From the NCBI GenBank assembly GCA_030728985.1, contig JANQYI010000009.1, forward strand, positions 160,243-224,242: a stretch of DNA of 64,000 nucleotides, written 5' to 3'. This document shows, piece by piece, positions 1 to 9,259 of this stretch (positions within the stretch are counted from its first letter, which is position 1; each line of letters opens with the position of its first letter). This DNA comes from Burkholderiaceae bacterium (GTDB lineage Bacteria; Pseudomonadota; Gammaproteobacteria; Burkholderiales; Burkholderiaceae_B). The translations under genes and the position numbers were made by a program. A model generated the notes under the pieces. It did no database searches and was not told the DNA's origin. It saw only the letters and a list, made by a program, of their open reading frames with translations.

Positions 1-13
1 TCTGGCAAAACAC

Positions 14-1300
14 TCATGTCGAACGTCCTTGCTCAAAAGCTGTGGTAAAAAATTCGGTGCGTCCAAAATTACCAGACTTCAACGCCACATGAATCTGTCT
101 GCCTGAAGAGCGGACGTAGCCCGCACACCACGGCACACCAGGGTCAATCTGAGCACCAATGTGTAATTGCGTCATCCCGAGCGCCTGTACGACCGCGCCT
201 GAAGTTTCACCCCCGGCGACGATGAGCTGGCCAACCCCTTCTTGGACGAGACCCAGCGCAATCTTTGCGAGGGTGGCTTCGATGAGCGCGCCCGCCTGCT
301 CAACGCCCAAGCGGCTCTGTGCTGCCTGCAAGGCCTCGGGTGCGACGGTTGAGTAGATCAAAAGTGGCTGCTCCCCAAGCCTGGAGCCCGCCCAAGCAAG
401 TGCTTGTTGGGCAAGCAGCTCCACAGCGTCGACACCCTTGACTAAACTCAATGGATCGATCACAAAATGGGCGCCTCCTTTTGACACAAAATCCGCGACC
501 TGCGCATTGGTGGCCCGCGAACAACTGCCAGACAAAATCGCTCTCTTACCTGAGGCAGGGACCAGCGCGGCCGCACGGGGATTAGGCTGTATCGAAAAGT
601 TGCTAGGTAAACCTAGCGCCAAACCCGACCCCGCTGTCACCAAGGGCATATCAGCGAGCGCCGGCGCCAGTCTAAAGAGGTCCTCATTGCTAATAGCATC
701 GACTATCGCGATGCCGATGCCCTGCTGTCGCAACTCGGCGATACGCGCTCGAATGGCGTCTGCTCCTCGCGACACCACCGCGTAATCAATCAAACCAACG
801 CGTTGCTGAGTTTGCGGGGTCAGTACACGCAATAGATTGGGATCCCTCATCGGGGTCAAAGGATGATTTTGCATACCACTCTCATCGAGCAACACATCCC
901 CCACAAATAAATGCCCCTTGAAGACTGTTCGACCCACGTCGGGAAATGCGGGGGTGGCGATCGTAAAGTCCGTCTTTAACGCCTCCATCAGCGCATCGAT
1001 CACCGGGCCTATATTGCCCTGTTCTGTCGAGTCGAAGGTCGAGCAGTATTTGAAATAAATTTGTCCTGCCCCTTGTGCCCGGAGCCAGGCACATGCATTG
1101 AGAGACTGCGCAACAGCCTCGGCGGGCGGGATCGTACGGCTTTTGAGCGACACCACGACGGCATCGACCTCCGCGTCTAAAGGCTTCTCGGGCACTCCGA
1201 TCGTCTGCAAAACACGCATGCCTGCTCGAACGAGGTTATTCGCCAAATCGGTGGCGCCGGTAAAGTCATCTGCAATACAACCCAACAACACCTGCTTCAT
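14..1300 (-). CDS. otnK: Four-carbon sugar-acid kinase, DUF1537/OtnK family (3-oxo-tetronate kinase-like)
   Basis: Start MKQVLLGCIADDFTGATDLANNLVRAG is the family N-terminus; C-terminal VAGGETSGAVVQAL and PGVPWC motifs. Start set at internal ATG 1300 with a GGTGG-like RBS rather than the ORF start at 1372. Confidence 0.88.
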   Translation of the reverse strand: MKQVLLGCIADDFTGATDLANNLVRAGMRVLQTIGVPEKPLDAEVDAVVVSLKSRTIPPAEAVAQSLNACAWLRAQGAGQIYFKYCSTFDSTEQGNIGPVIDALMEALKTDFTIATPAFPDVGRTVFKGHLFVGDVLLDESGMQNHPLTPMRDPNLLRVLTPQTQQRVGLIDYAVVSRGADAIRARIAELRQQGIGIAIVDAISNEDLFRLAPALADMPLVTAGSGLALGLPSNFSIQPNPRAAALVPASGKRAILSGSCSRATNAQVADFVSKGGAHFVIDPLSLVKGVDAVELLAQQALAWAGSRLGEQPLLIYSTVAPEALQAAQSRLGVEQAGALIEATLAKIALGLVQEGVGQLIVAGGETSGAVVQALGMTQLHIGAQIDPGVPWCAGYVRSSGRQIHVALKSGNFGRTEFFTTAFEQGRST

Positions 1301-1454
1301 TGATTGTCCACCTGAAAGAAACCCAATAAGAATAGAAGGATAAGATCTATTCTGATAATTGAAACAAACCAAGGGATTTTACCTAGCCTCAAACACACTA
1401 TTTTCCTCTAGGATCAGGATTCATTACAACAATAACGTCGCAGCGAACAACAAA

Positions 1455-1490
1455 ATAAAATTTTATGGTTCGCGGCGTCAAATAGACGCC
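1455..1490. promoter_or_regulatory. Perfect palindrome ATAAAATTTTAT (1455-1466) and inverted repeat GGCGTC-AAATA-GACGCC (1474-1490) in the otnK/dctP divergent region
   Basis: Read directly; lies 26-61 nt upstream of the dctP ATG at 1516. Confidence 0.45.
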
Positions 1491-1515
1491 CAATCATCCA
1501 GATTTGGAGACATCT

Positions 1516-2496
1516 ATGAAGCTTTTACGAAACGCAACCCTCGTCCTGGCAGGCGCAATGACGATGGGCTTAGCTGCTACTGCTTTCTCACAAACTGTCA
1601 TGCGCAATAGTATCTCGGTCGCGCAAAATTCACATCAGGGTGTTGGCATTGATGTATTGGCCAGAGAAGTAGAGAAAGGCACCAACGGTCGAATCATTAT
1701 TAAAAACTTTTATTCAGGTAGCCTAGGTGGAGAAAGAGAAAGTATCGAGTCGGTTCAACTCGGTACACAGGAACTCACGGGCACTAGCACTGGACCCGTG
1801 CCAAATTTTGTGCCTGCTGTTCGTATTTTAGATATTCCTTTCTTATTTCGTGACAAAGCGCATGCACGTGCCGTGCTAGACGGTCCGATTGGTCAAGCCA
1901 TGCTCAAGGAGTTTGACAGTAAAGGTTTCAAGGCACTAGCTTGGTCTGAGAATGGTGTGCGACACATGACCAACAGCAAGAGACCCGTCAATGGACCCGA
2001 TGATTTGAAAGGTCTCAAAATGCGTACCATGGAAAATCCCATCCATGTCGCGGCTTACAAGGGCTTTGGAATTATCACCACACCAATGGCATTCCCTGAG
2101 GTTTTTACTGCCTTGCAACAAGGTGTTGTGGATGGTCAAGAAAACCCTCTTTCAGTCATTATGGCTGCAAAGTTTGACCAAGTACAAAAGCACATGACTT
2201 TGACAGGTCACGTCTACAGTCCCGCCATTTTTCTGATGAACAAAGCCGCTTTTGACAAGTTGTCGCCCGCCGATCAAAAGGTGTTCTTAGAGGCGGCCAA
2301 GGTTGCCTCTCAGGCTCAACGCGCCCGCGTTGATCAAGACGATGCGAATGGTGTGGCTGAGTTACGCAAGAAAGGCATGCTGGTGGTAGAAAATGTCGAC
2401 AAAGCTGCCTTTATCGCAAGACTAAAACCCGTCAATGCACAATTCGAAAAAGAGTTTGGTAAGAACAAGATCGACGCTATCCGCAACTACAAGTAA
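1516..2496 (+). CDS. dctP: TRAP transporter substrate-binding protein (DctP family)
   Basis: Signal peptide, then DctP features such as GSLGGERESIESVQLGTQE and RTMENPIHVAAYKGFG; followed by dctQ and dctM. Confidence 0.92.
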   Translation: MKLLRNATLVLAGAMTMGLAATAFSQTVMRNSISVAQNSHQGVGIDVLAREVEKGTNGRIIIKNFYSGSLGGERESIESVQLGTQELTGTSTGPVPNFVPAVRILDIPFLFRDKAHARAVLDGPIGQAMLKEFDSKGFKALAWSENGVRHMTNSKRPVNGPDDLKGLKMRTMENPIHVAAYKGFGIITTPMAFPEVFTALQQGVVDGQENPLSVIMAAKFDQVQKHMTLTGHVYSPAIFLMNKAAFDKLSPADQKVFLEAAKVASQAQRARVDQDDANGVAELRKKGMLVVENVDKAAFIARLKPVNAQFEKEFGKNKIDAIRNYK

Positions 2497-2513
2497 TCTA
2501 TCGTGACCTGTCA

Positions 2514-2545
2514 TGGGCGTAGCGCGTAAGTGCTACGCCCATTTC
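2514..2545 (+). terminator. Intercistronic 11-bp hairpin between dctP and dctQ (partial terminator or mRNA stabiliser)
   Basis: ATGGGCGTAGC-GCGTAAGT-GCTACGCCCAT followed by TTCTTC; perfect 11-bp stem. Confidence 0.7.
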
Positions 2546-2558
2546 TTCTGGATTCAGA

Positions 2559-3053
2559 ATGAAACAGTTTTTGCTTTCCATAGAAAACCTGACTACCCGT
2601 ATCTCATTGGTGGTTGCCTGCTTGATGATGGCGCTCGCCGTGACACTCGGACTCTTTCAGGTCATCATGCGGTTTGTGCTTGAAATTCCCGCTGAATGGA
2701 CAGAGGTTCTTATTCGCTTCAGTCTGATCTGGATGGTATTTATGGGGATCCCCTATGCTTTTAGAGTGGGCGCAATGGTGAGCGTTGATGTACTTTCACG
2801 CTTGGTTGGTCCGGTTGCCAAACGCTTTTTATCATTTTGCACCTGCATCGCAGCACTGACTTTAATGATATGCATTATCTGGTGGGGCTGGGACTATGCC
2901 ACCCGAGGCCGCATGCAAAGTGTGATAGGCCTTGAGGGCGTCACAATGTTTTGGGCTTACCTCGCTTTACCCGTTGGGGGACTTTTCAGCATACCTGCGA
3001 TTGTGGCGCAGTTTTTTGATTCCAGAAATAGTGAATTGGAGACTGCACAATGA
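2559..3053 (+). CDS. dctQ: TRAP transporter small permease (DctQ family)
   Basis: 164 aa, four predicted hydrophobic segments; EWTEVLIRFSLIWMVFMG typical of DctQ; 4-nt ATGA overlap with dctM. Confidence 0.9.
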   Translation: MKQFLLSIENLTTRISLVVACLMMALAVTLGLFQVIMRFVLEIPAEWTEVLIRFSLIWMVFMGIPYAFRVGAMVSVDVLSRLVGPVAKRFLSFCTCIAALTLMICIIWWGWDYATRGRMQSVIGLEGVTMFWAYLALPVGGLFSIPAIVAQFFDSRNSELETAQ

Positions 3054-4324
3054 GCCTGACCATGCTGATTACGATGATGCTTTGCTTTACGCTGACGATT
3101 TCTGTCGCAGTATCGATCGGACTGGCTGCTGTATTGGGTATTCAGGTCGCCAACATCAATATGTTAATAGCAGTCAAAGAGATGTTTAACTCTCTTAACA
3201 AATTTCCTTTGGCAGCGATTCCCTTTTTTATTCTCGCTGGCAATCTCATGGAAACGGGCGGTATTTCGCGACGGCTGGTGGAGTTCGCTAAAAGTATTGT
3301 GGGTGGAGTGCAAGGCGGACTGCCAATGACTTGTGTGCTGACCTGCATGATTTTTGCGGCAGTATCGGGTTCGAGCGTAGCGACAACCTTTGCCATTGGA
3401 GCCATCTTAATTCCAGCCCTGATCAAGCACGGCTACCCCACGAACTACGCGGCTGCCCTTCAAGCGACAAGCGCGGAATTGGGCGTCGTGATACCTCCGT
3501 CTATTCCTCTCATTTTATATGGTGTAGCGGCAGAGGTATCGATCGGAGAATTATTTGTCGCAGGGTTTGGTCCAGGTATTTTTATCGGTTTATCTCTGAT
3601 GCTGTTTGTCCACCTTTACTGCCGATGGAAAGGCTGGGGCAAGAACGACGGCGACGGCAGATTGAGTGTTGGACATGCCACCATTCAAGCAGCTTGGGCC
3701 TTATTGATGCCCGTCATCATCTTAGGTGGTATTTATGGCGGAATATTCACGCCAACCGAAGCCGCGGCTGTTGCCGTTTTTTACGCCCTCTTCGTCGGCA
3801 TGGTGGTGTATCGCGAAATTAAGCCGCAGAATTTATTTTCAGTTCTCAAAAAATCTGTCGTGTCTAGCGCGGTCATCATGTTCATCATCGCTAACGCTGG
3901 ATTATTTGCATTTTTATTAACGCGAGCAGGCGTCCCTGGTGATATCGGACGTTGGCTTAGTGTGGTGCTAGATTCTCCTGTCATGTTTTTACTAGGTGTC
4001 AATATCGCCCTGTTTGTGATTGGCATGTTTATTGAAACCAGCGCGGCAATCCTTGTCTTGGCTCCCATCCTGGTGCCGGTTGCGATGCATTTTGGTGTCG
4101 ATCCCGTCCACTTCGGACTGATTATGGTGATTAACCTTGCCATGGGGATGATCACGCCTCCTTTCGGCGTGAACTTGTTCGCCGCTTGTACAATCGCGCG
4201 AATCTCTATCGATCAAATCATTGGGCGACTCGTTCCTTTTATTGTGGTGATATTTTGTTGCCTGATGATGGTCACTTACTTTCCTTCCATCTCACTGACC
4301 TTGAGGGATTTAGTTTACAAGTGA
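3050..4324 (+). CDS. dctM: TRAP transporter large permease (DctM family)
   Basis: FILAGNLMETGGISRRLVEFA, AVSGSSVATTFAIG and GMITPPFGVNLFAA are DctM signatures. Confidence 0.93.
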   Translation: MSLTMLITMMLCFTLTISVAVSIGLAAVLGIQVANINMLIAVKEMFNSLNKFPLAAIPFFILAGNLMETGGISRRLVEFAKSIVGGVQGGLPMTCVLTCMIFAAVSGSSVATTFAIGAILIPALIKHGYPTNYAAALQATSAELGVVIPPSIPLILYGVAAEVSIGELFVAGFGPGIFIGLSLMLFVHLYCRWKGWGKNDGDGRLSVGHATIQAAWALLMPVIILGGIYGGIFTPTEAAAVAVFYALFVGMVVYREIKPQNLFSVLKKSVVSSAVIMFIIANAGLFAFLLTRAGVPGDIGRWLSVVLDSPVMFLLGVNIALFVIGMFIETSAAILVLAPILVPVAMHFGVDPVHFGLIMVINLAMGMITPPFGVNLFAACTIARISIDQIIGRLVPFIVVIFCCLMMVTYFPSISLTLRDLVYK

Positions 4325-4368
4325 GTGCAGCATCATTGATTTGCTGCGCACTGCAGAGGTCGATCACC

Positions 4369-4905
4369 ATGAAGACGCCTACGACCATTTATTACGGACA
4401 CGCTCCGACCCCCTTTGGCACCGGACTGATCGGCTGGACTGAGCAGGGTCTTTTGCTGCTGCACCTACAGCAAACAAGAAATACGCAGCTTCATGAAACG
4501 CTGTCTTCGGCCTACCCGGATAGCATCCTGATCCATTCCGGCCGCGAAGCCATCGAAAGACTTGATCAAGCTTTCCAGTATGGTCGACCTGGTCATGCTT
4601 TACACAAGCCCGCACTCATGCTGCAGGGCACTGCGTTTCAGCTCAAAGTCTGGCAAGCCCTAAGAGGTATACCCTTCGGAGAGGTCCGAACGTATGGAGC
4701 CCTCGCTGAATCGCTCGGACACCCGGGAGCTGCACGCGCGGTCGGCACCGCCATCGCGGCCAATCAACTCGCCTATGTCATCCCTTGTCACCGCGTCATA
4801 CGCGCCTCTGGCGATAGCGGTCAATACCGCTGGGGAGCCGAACGAAAGGCTCAAATGCTTGCTTGGGAAACCCGCCAACTTGCGGACTCGCACGCCGCCC
4901 GTTAG
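4369..4905 (+). CDS. ogt: Methylated-DNA--[protein]-cysteine S-methyltransferase
   Basis: PCHRV active-site motif (YVIPCHRVIRASG) and FGEVRTYGALAESLGHPGAARAVGTA. Start at internal ATG 4369. Confidence 0.92.
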   Translation: MKTPTTIYYGHAPTPFGTGLIGWTEQGLLLLHLQQTRNTQLHETLSSAYPDSILIHSGREAIERLDQAFQYGRPGHALHKPALMLQGTAFQLKVWQALRGIPFGEVRTYGALAESLGHPGAARAVGTAIAANQLAYVIPCHRVIRASGDSGQYRWGAERKAQMLAWETRQLADSHAAR

Positions 4906-4944
4906 CATTTGACGACAATTTCACCAAAACAAGGACACAGACAC

Positions 4945-6057
4945 ATGAGTCAGCTGTTTACGCCTATCAATATCGGCCCGCTTACACTCCCGAATCGCAT
5001 CGTCATTGCACCGATGTGCCAGTACTCGGCAGAACATGGCAAAACGACTGACTGGCATACGATACACCTTGGCCATATGGCGCTCTCAGGCGCAGGTTTG
5101 CTTATTATCGAGGCGACAGCCGTTGAGGATATCGGACGGATTACGCATGGCTGCGTGGGTCTCTACTCCGATGAGACCGAGGCAGCGCTCAAAAAGACCA
5201 TTGACATCGTGCGGCAATACGCGTCCATGCCCATCATGATTCAGCTGGCGCACGCAGGTCGCAAGGGTTCAAGCGCCCGCCCCTGGGAAGGTGGACAACT
5301 GATTTCGCTCAAGGACGGAGGCTGGCAATCGGTCGGCCCCTCCGCCATCCCACAACTGCCAACGGAAACACCCCCGCTAGCCCTCGACAAGGCGGGCCTG
5401 GCCCGTATTCGCGAGGCCTTTGTGGACTCTGCCAAGCGCGCTCTACGTATCGGTTTTGACGGGATCGAATTGCACGGCGCGCACGGTTATCTATTGCACC
5501 AGTTTTTATCTCCGATCGCCAACCAGCGTACGGACGAGTACGGTGGCTCGCTGGCTAACCGCATGCGCTTTCCACTCGAGGTCTTCGACGCAGTGCGTGC
5601 CATCACGCCAAAGACAACGAGTCTGGGAATCCGCATCTCAGCGACGGATTGGGCCGAAGGTGGCTGGACACCAGAGCAAAGCGTTGAGTTTTGCAATATG
5701 TTGAAAGCCCGTGGCTGCGACTTTATCGATGTGTCGAGCGGCGGAGTTTCACACCAGCAAAAAATCCCTTTAGGTCCAAAATATCAGGTGCCGCTGGCCA
5801 CGACGATCAAAAAAGGCACGGGACTGCCCACCATGGCAGTAGGACTCATTACCGAGGCCAAAGAGGCCGAGGAAATCATCGCCACCGGCGAAGCCGATAT
5901 GGTAGCGCTTGCGCGTGGCATGCTGTATGACCCGCGCTGGCCTTGGCACGCTGCGGCTGAGTTGGGTGCCTCCATTCAGGCACCCAAACAATACTGGCGT
6001 TCACAGCCGCGCGGTTTGACCACCCTGTTTGGTGATGCCAAAACAGGCGGACGTTAA
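4945..6057 (+). CDS. NADH:flavin oxidoreductase/Old Yellow Enzyme family (YqjM/NamA-like)
   Basis: SQLFTPINIGPLTLPNRIVIAPMCQYSA; GIELHGAHGYLLHQFLSPIANQRTDEYGGSLANRMRF. Confidence 0.93.
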   Translation: MSQLFTPINIGPLTLPNRIVIAPMCQYSAEHGKTTDWHTIHLGHMALSGAGLLIIEATAVEDIGRITHGCVGLYSDETEAALKKTIDIVRQYASMPIMIQLAHAGRKGSSARPWEGGQLISLKDGGWQSVGPSAIPQLPTETPPLALDKAGLARIREAFVDSAKRALRIGFDGIELHGAHGYLLHQFLSPIANQRTDEYGGSLANRMRFPLEVFDAVRAITPKTTSLGIRISATDWAEGGWTPEQSVEFCNMLKARGCDFIDVSSGGVSHQQKIPLGPKYQVPLATTIKKGTGLPTMAVGLITEAKEAEEIIATGEADMVALARGMLYDPRWPWHAAAELGASIQAPKQYWRSQPRGLTTLFGDAKTGGR

Positions 6058-6536
6058 TCCCGGAAATTATTGAACTGAAGCGGCAGTGGCACATCCACTT
6101 TTTTTAGCAACGCGATCGCCTCTTGGAGGTCGTCGCGTTTTTTACCCGTCACGCGTAATTTTTCACCCGTGATTTGTGACTCGACCTTGAGTTTGGCCTC
6201 TTTCATGGCCGCAATCAGTTTTTTAGAGATCGGCTGCTCGATACCTTGTTTGATCGTAATTTTTTGACGGGCGCCTCCCAAGTTTTCCAAGGGGTCCGCG
6301 ATATCCATGGAGCGAACATCGATCCCACGCGCACTCAAGCGACTGCGCAAAATATCCAGCATCTGTTTGAGTTGAAAAGCGCTCGAGGCGGCCTGGGTCA
6401 CGACAAATCCCTCAAGCTCGAATTTGGCGTCGGTGCCCTTAAAGTCAAAACGGGTCGATAGCTCGCGATTGGCTTGATCGACGGCGTTGGTCAACTCGTG
6501 TTTATCGACCTCAGAAACCACATCAAAAGAAGGCAT
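6054..6536 (-). CDS. yajQ: YajQ family nucleotide/cyclic-di-GMP-binding protein
   Basis: MPSFDVVSEVDKHELTNAVDQANRELSTRFDFKG is the YajQ N-terminus; about 160 aa. Confidence 0.94.
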   Translation of the reverse strand: MPSFDVVSEVDKHELTNAVDQANRELSTRFDFKGTDAKFELEGFVVTQAASSAFQLKQMLDILRSRLSARGIDVRSMDIADPLENLGGARQKITIKQGIEQPISKKLIAAMKEAKLKVESQITGEKLRVTGKKRDDLQEAIALLKKVDVPLPLQFNNFRD

Positions 6537-6606
6537 AACGAAATCCTGACAAAAGTAAGAAGTTCATTTTAGAATACAACGACCATAGATACGTAGGAAG
6601 ACCAGC

Positions 6607-7467
6607 ATGGCAGACTGTACTGGCGTCATCAGCCAGATGTATATATATCCAGTGAAGTCTTGTGCGGGCATCGAAGTCTCGGAGTCCCTCCTTCACAAAA
6701 CGGGGCTTTCCTATGACCGTGAGTGGATGATTGTCGACCAGGACGGTCAGTTTGTGACGCAGCGTCAGATTCCGCACATGGTGTGGATCACCCCCAGACT
6801 GACCGCAGACGCCTTATATCTGAGCGCCCCCGACCACCCTGAGGTCAGGGTCGCACTCAATACTGGTGGTACCCCCAGACAAGTGACAGTCTGGCGCGAC
6901 ACCCTGATCGGCGACGATATGGGGGACGACGCCGCGGCCTGGCTCGATGTTTTTTTGTCTGTGCCGGGCAAGCAGTATCGCTTGATTCGGTTCTCACCCC
7001 AGTCCACCCGAATCTCCGCCAGAGAGTGGACCGGTGAACTCGTGGCGCACAACATGTTTAGCGATGGCTTTGCGCTACTCGTTGTGACGCAACGCGCCTT
7101 GGAGGTGTTCAATGAGCGTCTCATAGAGCACGGGCATGACCCGGTCGATATGTTGCGCTTTCGGCCCAATCTCGTACTCGAGGGTCTAGACGCGCACGCC
7201 GAGGACGAGCTTGCCAATATGATGCTCCATACTGCGAGCGGACTGATCGACCTCAAATTGGTCAAACCCTGTGGCCGTTGCCCCATCCCAAATATCGACC
7301 CTTATACCGCCACAAGCGCACCCGAAGTCATGGAAACTCTGGCCACCTACCGTCGCTTGAATCAGATGCAAGATGCGATCTGTTTTGGTATGAATGGCAT
7401 CGTATTGACGGGCGCAGGGCAAATGATCCGCGTCGGTCAACCCTTTGAGGCTGAACTGGCTGTTTGA
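6607..7467 (+). CDS. MOSC domain-containing protein (N-terminal beta-barrel plus MOSC)
   Basis: YPVKSCAGIEV...SYDREWMIVD and CGRCPIPNIDP motifs. Confidence 0.9.
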   Translation: MADCTGVISQMYIYPVKSCAGIEVSESLLHKTGLSYDREWMIVDQDGQFVTQRQIPHMVWITPRLTADALYLSAPDHPEVRVALNTGGTPRQVTVWRDTLIGDDMGDDAAAWLDVFLSVPGKQYRLIRFSPQSTRISAREWTGELVAHNMFSDGFALLVVTQRALEVFNERLIEHGHDPVDMLRFRPNLVLEGLDAHAEDELANMMLHTASGLIDLKLVKPCGRCPIPNIDPYTATSAPEVMETLATYRRLNQMQDAICFGMNGIVLTGAGQMIRVGQPFEAELAV

Positions 7468-7572
7468 CCCGCCTGAGCTAAGAAGTCTTGCAAGGAGCCG
7501 CACAATGTTAAGCTTGAGTCGACTATTTCTTCCAAAGGCTTTGACGCAAATCCGCACAAGGATGCCACTCTC

Positions 7573-7731
7573 ATGATCATGATGCTGCCTTTTTTAACCG
7601 CTCTGGTCACCATAGTCTTGGCGATACGTGGCGCCAGAATGCCCGCGATCATCGGCTGGGGCGTGACTTTTATTATCTTTGTGGTGTGGCTGCAGTACCA
7701 CATGACAGACAAACTCAATCTTTCTTTCTGA
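7573..7731 (+). CDS. Small membrane protein, DUF5993-like (52 aa), missing from the supplied ORF track
   Basis: Manual translation: MIMMLPFLTALVTIVLAIRGARMPAIIGWGVTFIIFVVWLQYHMTDKLNLSF*. Two hydrophobic segments; TGA at 7729-7731, 8 nt before the DsbB-like start. Confidence 0.78.
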   Translation: MIMMLPFLTALVTIVLAIRGARMPAIIGWGVTFIIFVVWLQYHMTDKLNLSF

Positions 7732-7739
7732 GGTCGGTC

Positions 7740-8336
7740 ATGGATTATTCAAGTCGCACGCACAGCGCAACGGGTCAAGGTTTATCATTTTGGTTTAACG
7801 CCCTAGCCCTGGCGGGTGTCTGCGGCTCGCTACTGATGGCACTGTATTGGCAAGTCGTATTTAACGAACTGCCCTGCCCGCTCTGTCAGCTGCAGCATGT
7901 CGCACTCACGCTGGCCGGGATCGGCATGATGCTCAATGTTCGCTTTGGTCCCTCCGCCGTGCACTACGCCATCATCCTGGCCTCTGCACTTGGAGGGGCT
8001 GTAGCCTCAGCGCGTCAAGTCTTGTTGCATATCGCGCCCGGTGACACTGGCTATGGCTCGACGCTTTTTGGACTGCACTTTTATACCTGGGGCTTTATTT
8101 CTTTTGTCCTGATGCTGGTGTTTTGCACTGTGATGCTGTGCATCGATCGCAATCAGCTCTCAGCGCCACGTGTGCAACTCTCGAACCGTCCTCAAGCGAA
8201 TACGCGCATCGCCTTTCTCTTGATGGGTCTCTTTGTGCTGATCACCATCGCTAACCTCATCAGCGCGCTCATGGTCTGTCAATTTGGTTCCTGCCCGGAC
8301 AATCCGACCGAGTATCTCTGGAAATTTGGCTTTTGA
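7740..8336 (+). CDS. DsbB-like disulfide bond formation protein
   Basis: FNELPCPLCQLQHVALTLAGIGMML has the CxxC of DsbB; several TM segments. Start at internal ATG 7740. Confidence 0.85.
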   Translation: MDYSSRTHSATGQGLSFWFNALALAGVCGSLLMALYWQVVFNELPCPLCQLQHVALTLAGIGMMLNVRFGPSAVHYAIILASALGGAVASARQVLLHIAPGDTGYGSTLFGLHFYTWGFISFVLMLVFCTVMLCIDRNQLSAPRVQLSNRPQANTRIAFLLMGLFVLITIANLISALMVCQFGSCPDNPTEYLWKFGF

Positions 8337-9229
8337 ATCTCTCCGACATCTTGAAATATCGCGCGCTGGGTTTTTTTTTAGCGTTCATCGCGCTTGTAAC
8401 ACTGATCTTGACCACGTCCGCGCATGCGGCACCATATTCATCAGCGCAACTCCAGAGTCTGCATCACCCTGTTCCGGGCGGTGTCGCGGTGATCGAAATT
8501 ACCGGAATCCCTAAGGGTAAGCATCCGGCACCGAGTGCTCGCTACCTAAACAAACCCGTGCTGGTCACACCAACCGATGCGGGTCAATGGGTCGCGATTG
8601 TAGGTATTCCGCTCTCCGTCCCGCTTGCACCGCAATCACTCGAGATCACGCTGGGCGGAAAAAAAACGACCCAAATATTTGCGATCCGCGACAAAAAATA
8701 TCGTGAGCAGCGCATCAAACTTAAAACAAACAAGCACGTCGACCTGAGCCCGCAAGACCTCGCGCGCTTTGAACGGGAGAAAAAACTGCAAGACGACGCC
8801 TATCAGCAATTCAGCGCGCAATTACCAAGCAATCTGCTTCTGGATCGTCCTGTTAAAGGACCTCTGTCGAGCCCCTTTGGTCTGAAGCGATTCTTTAATG
8901 ATCAGCCCCGAGCGCCCCACTCAGGACTCGACTTTGCCGTCCCGACGGGCACGCCTGTTCAGGCTCCGGCCGCGGGCCGCGTTATTTTGGTCGGAGATTA
9001 TTTTTTTAATGGCAAAACCGTTTTTGTCGATCACGGTCAAGGCATGATCAGTATGTTCTGTCACTTATCTGTCATCGATGTCAAGCCCGGTCAGTCCATC
9101 GCACGCGGTCAAGTCCTAGGGCAGGTCGGTGCGACAGGGCGCGTCACGGGCGCACATCTACACTGGAATGTGAGTTTGAACGATGCACGGGTCGATCCGG
9201 CTATTTTCATCGGCATGTTTACGCCTTAA
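8333..9229 (+). CDS. M23 family metallopeptidase (LytM-type), secreted
   Basis: N-terminal signal peptide; GPLSSPFGLKRFFNDQPRAPHSGLDFAVPTGTPVQAPAAGRV and GAHLHWNVSLN zinc-site motifs. TTG start overlaps the upstream TGA. Confidence 0.9.
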   Translation: MNLSDILKYRALGFFLAFIALVTLILTTSAHAAPYSSAQLQSLHHPVPGGVAVIEITGIPKGKHPAPSARYLNKPVLVTPTDAGQWVAIVGIPLSVPLAPQSLEITLGGKKTTQIFAIRDKKYREQRIKLKTNKHVDLSPQDLARFEREKKLQDDAYQQFSAQLPSNLLLDRPVKGPLSSPFGLKRFFNDQPRAPHSGLDFAVPTGTPVQAPAAGRVILVGDYFFNGKTVFVDHGQGMISMFCHLSVIDVKPGQSIARGQVLGQVGATGRVTGAHLHWNVSLNDARVDPAIFIGMFTP

Positions 9230-9259
9230 ACAACTTCAGAGCGGCTCAAGGGAAACACC

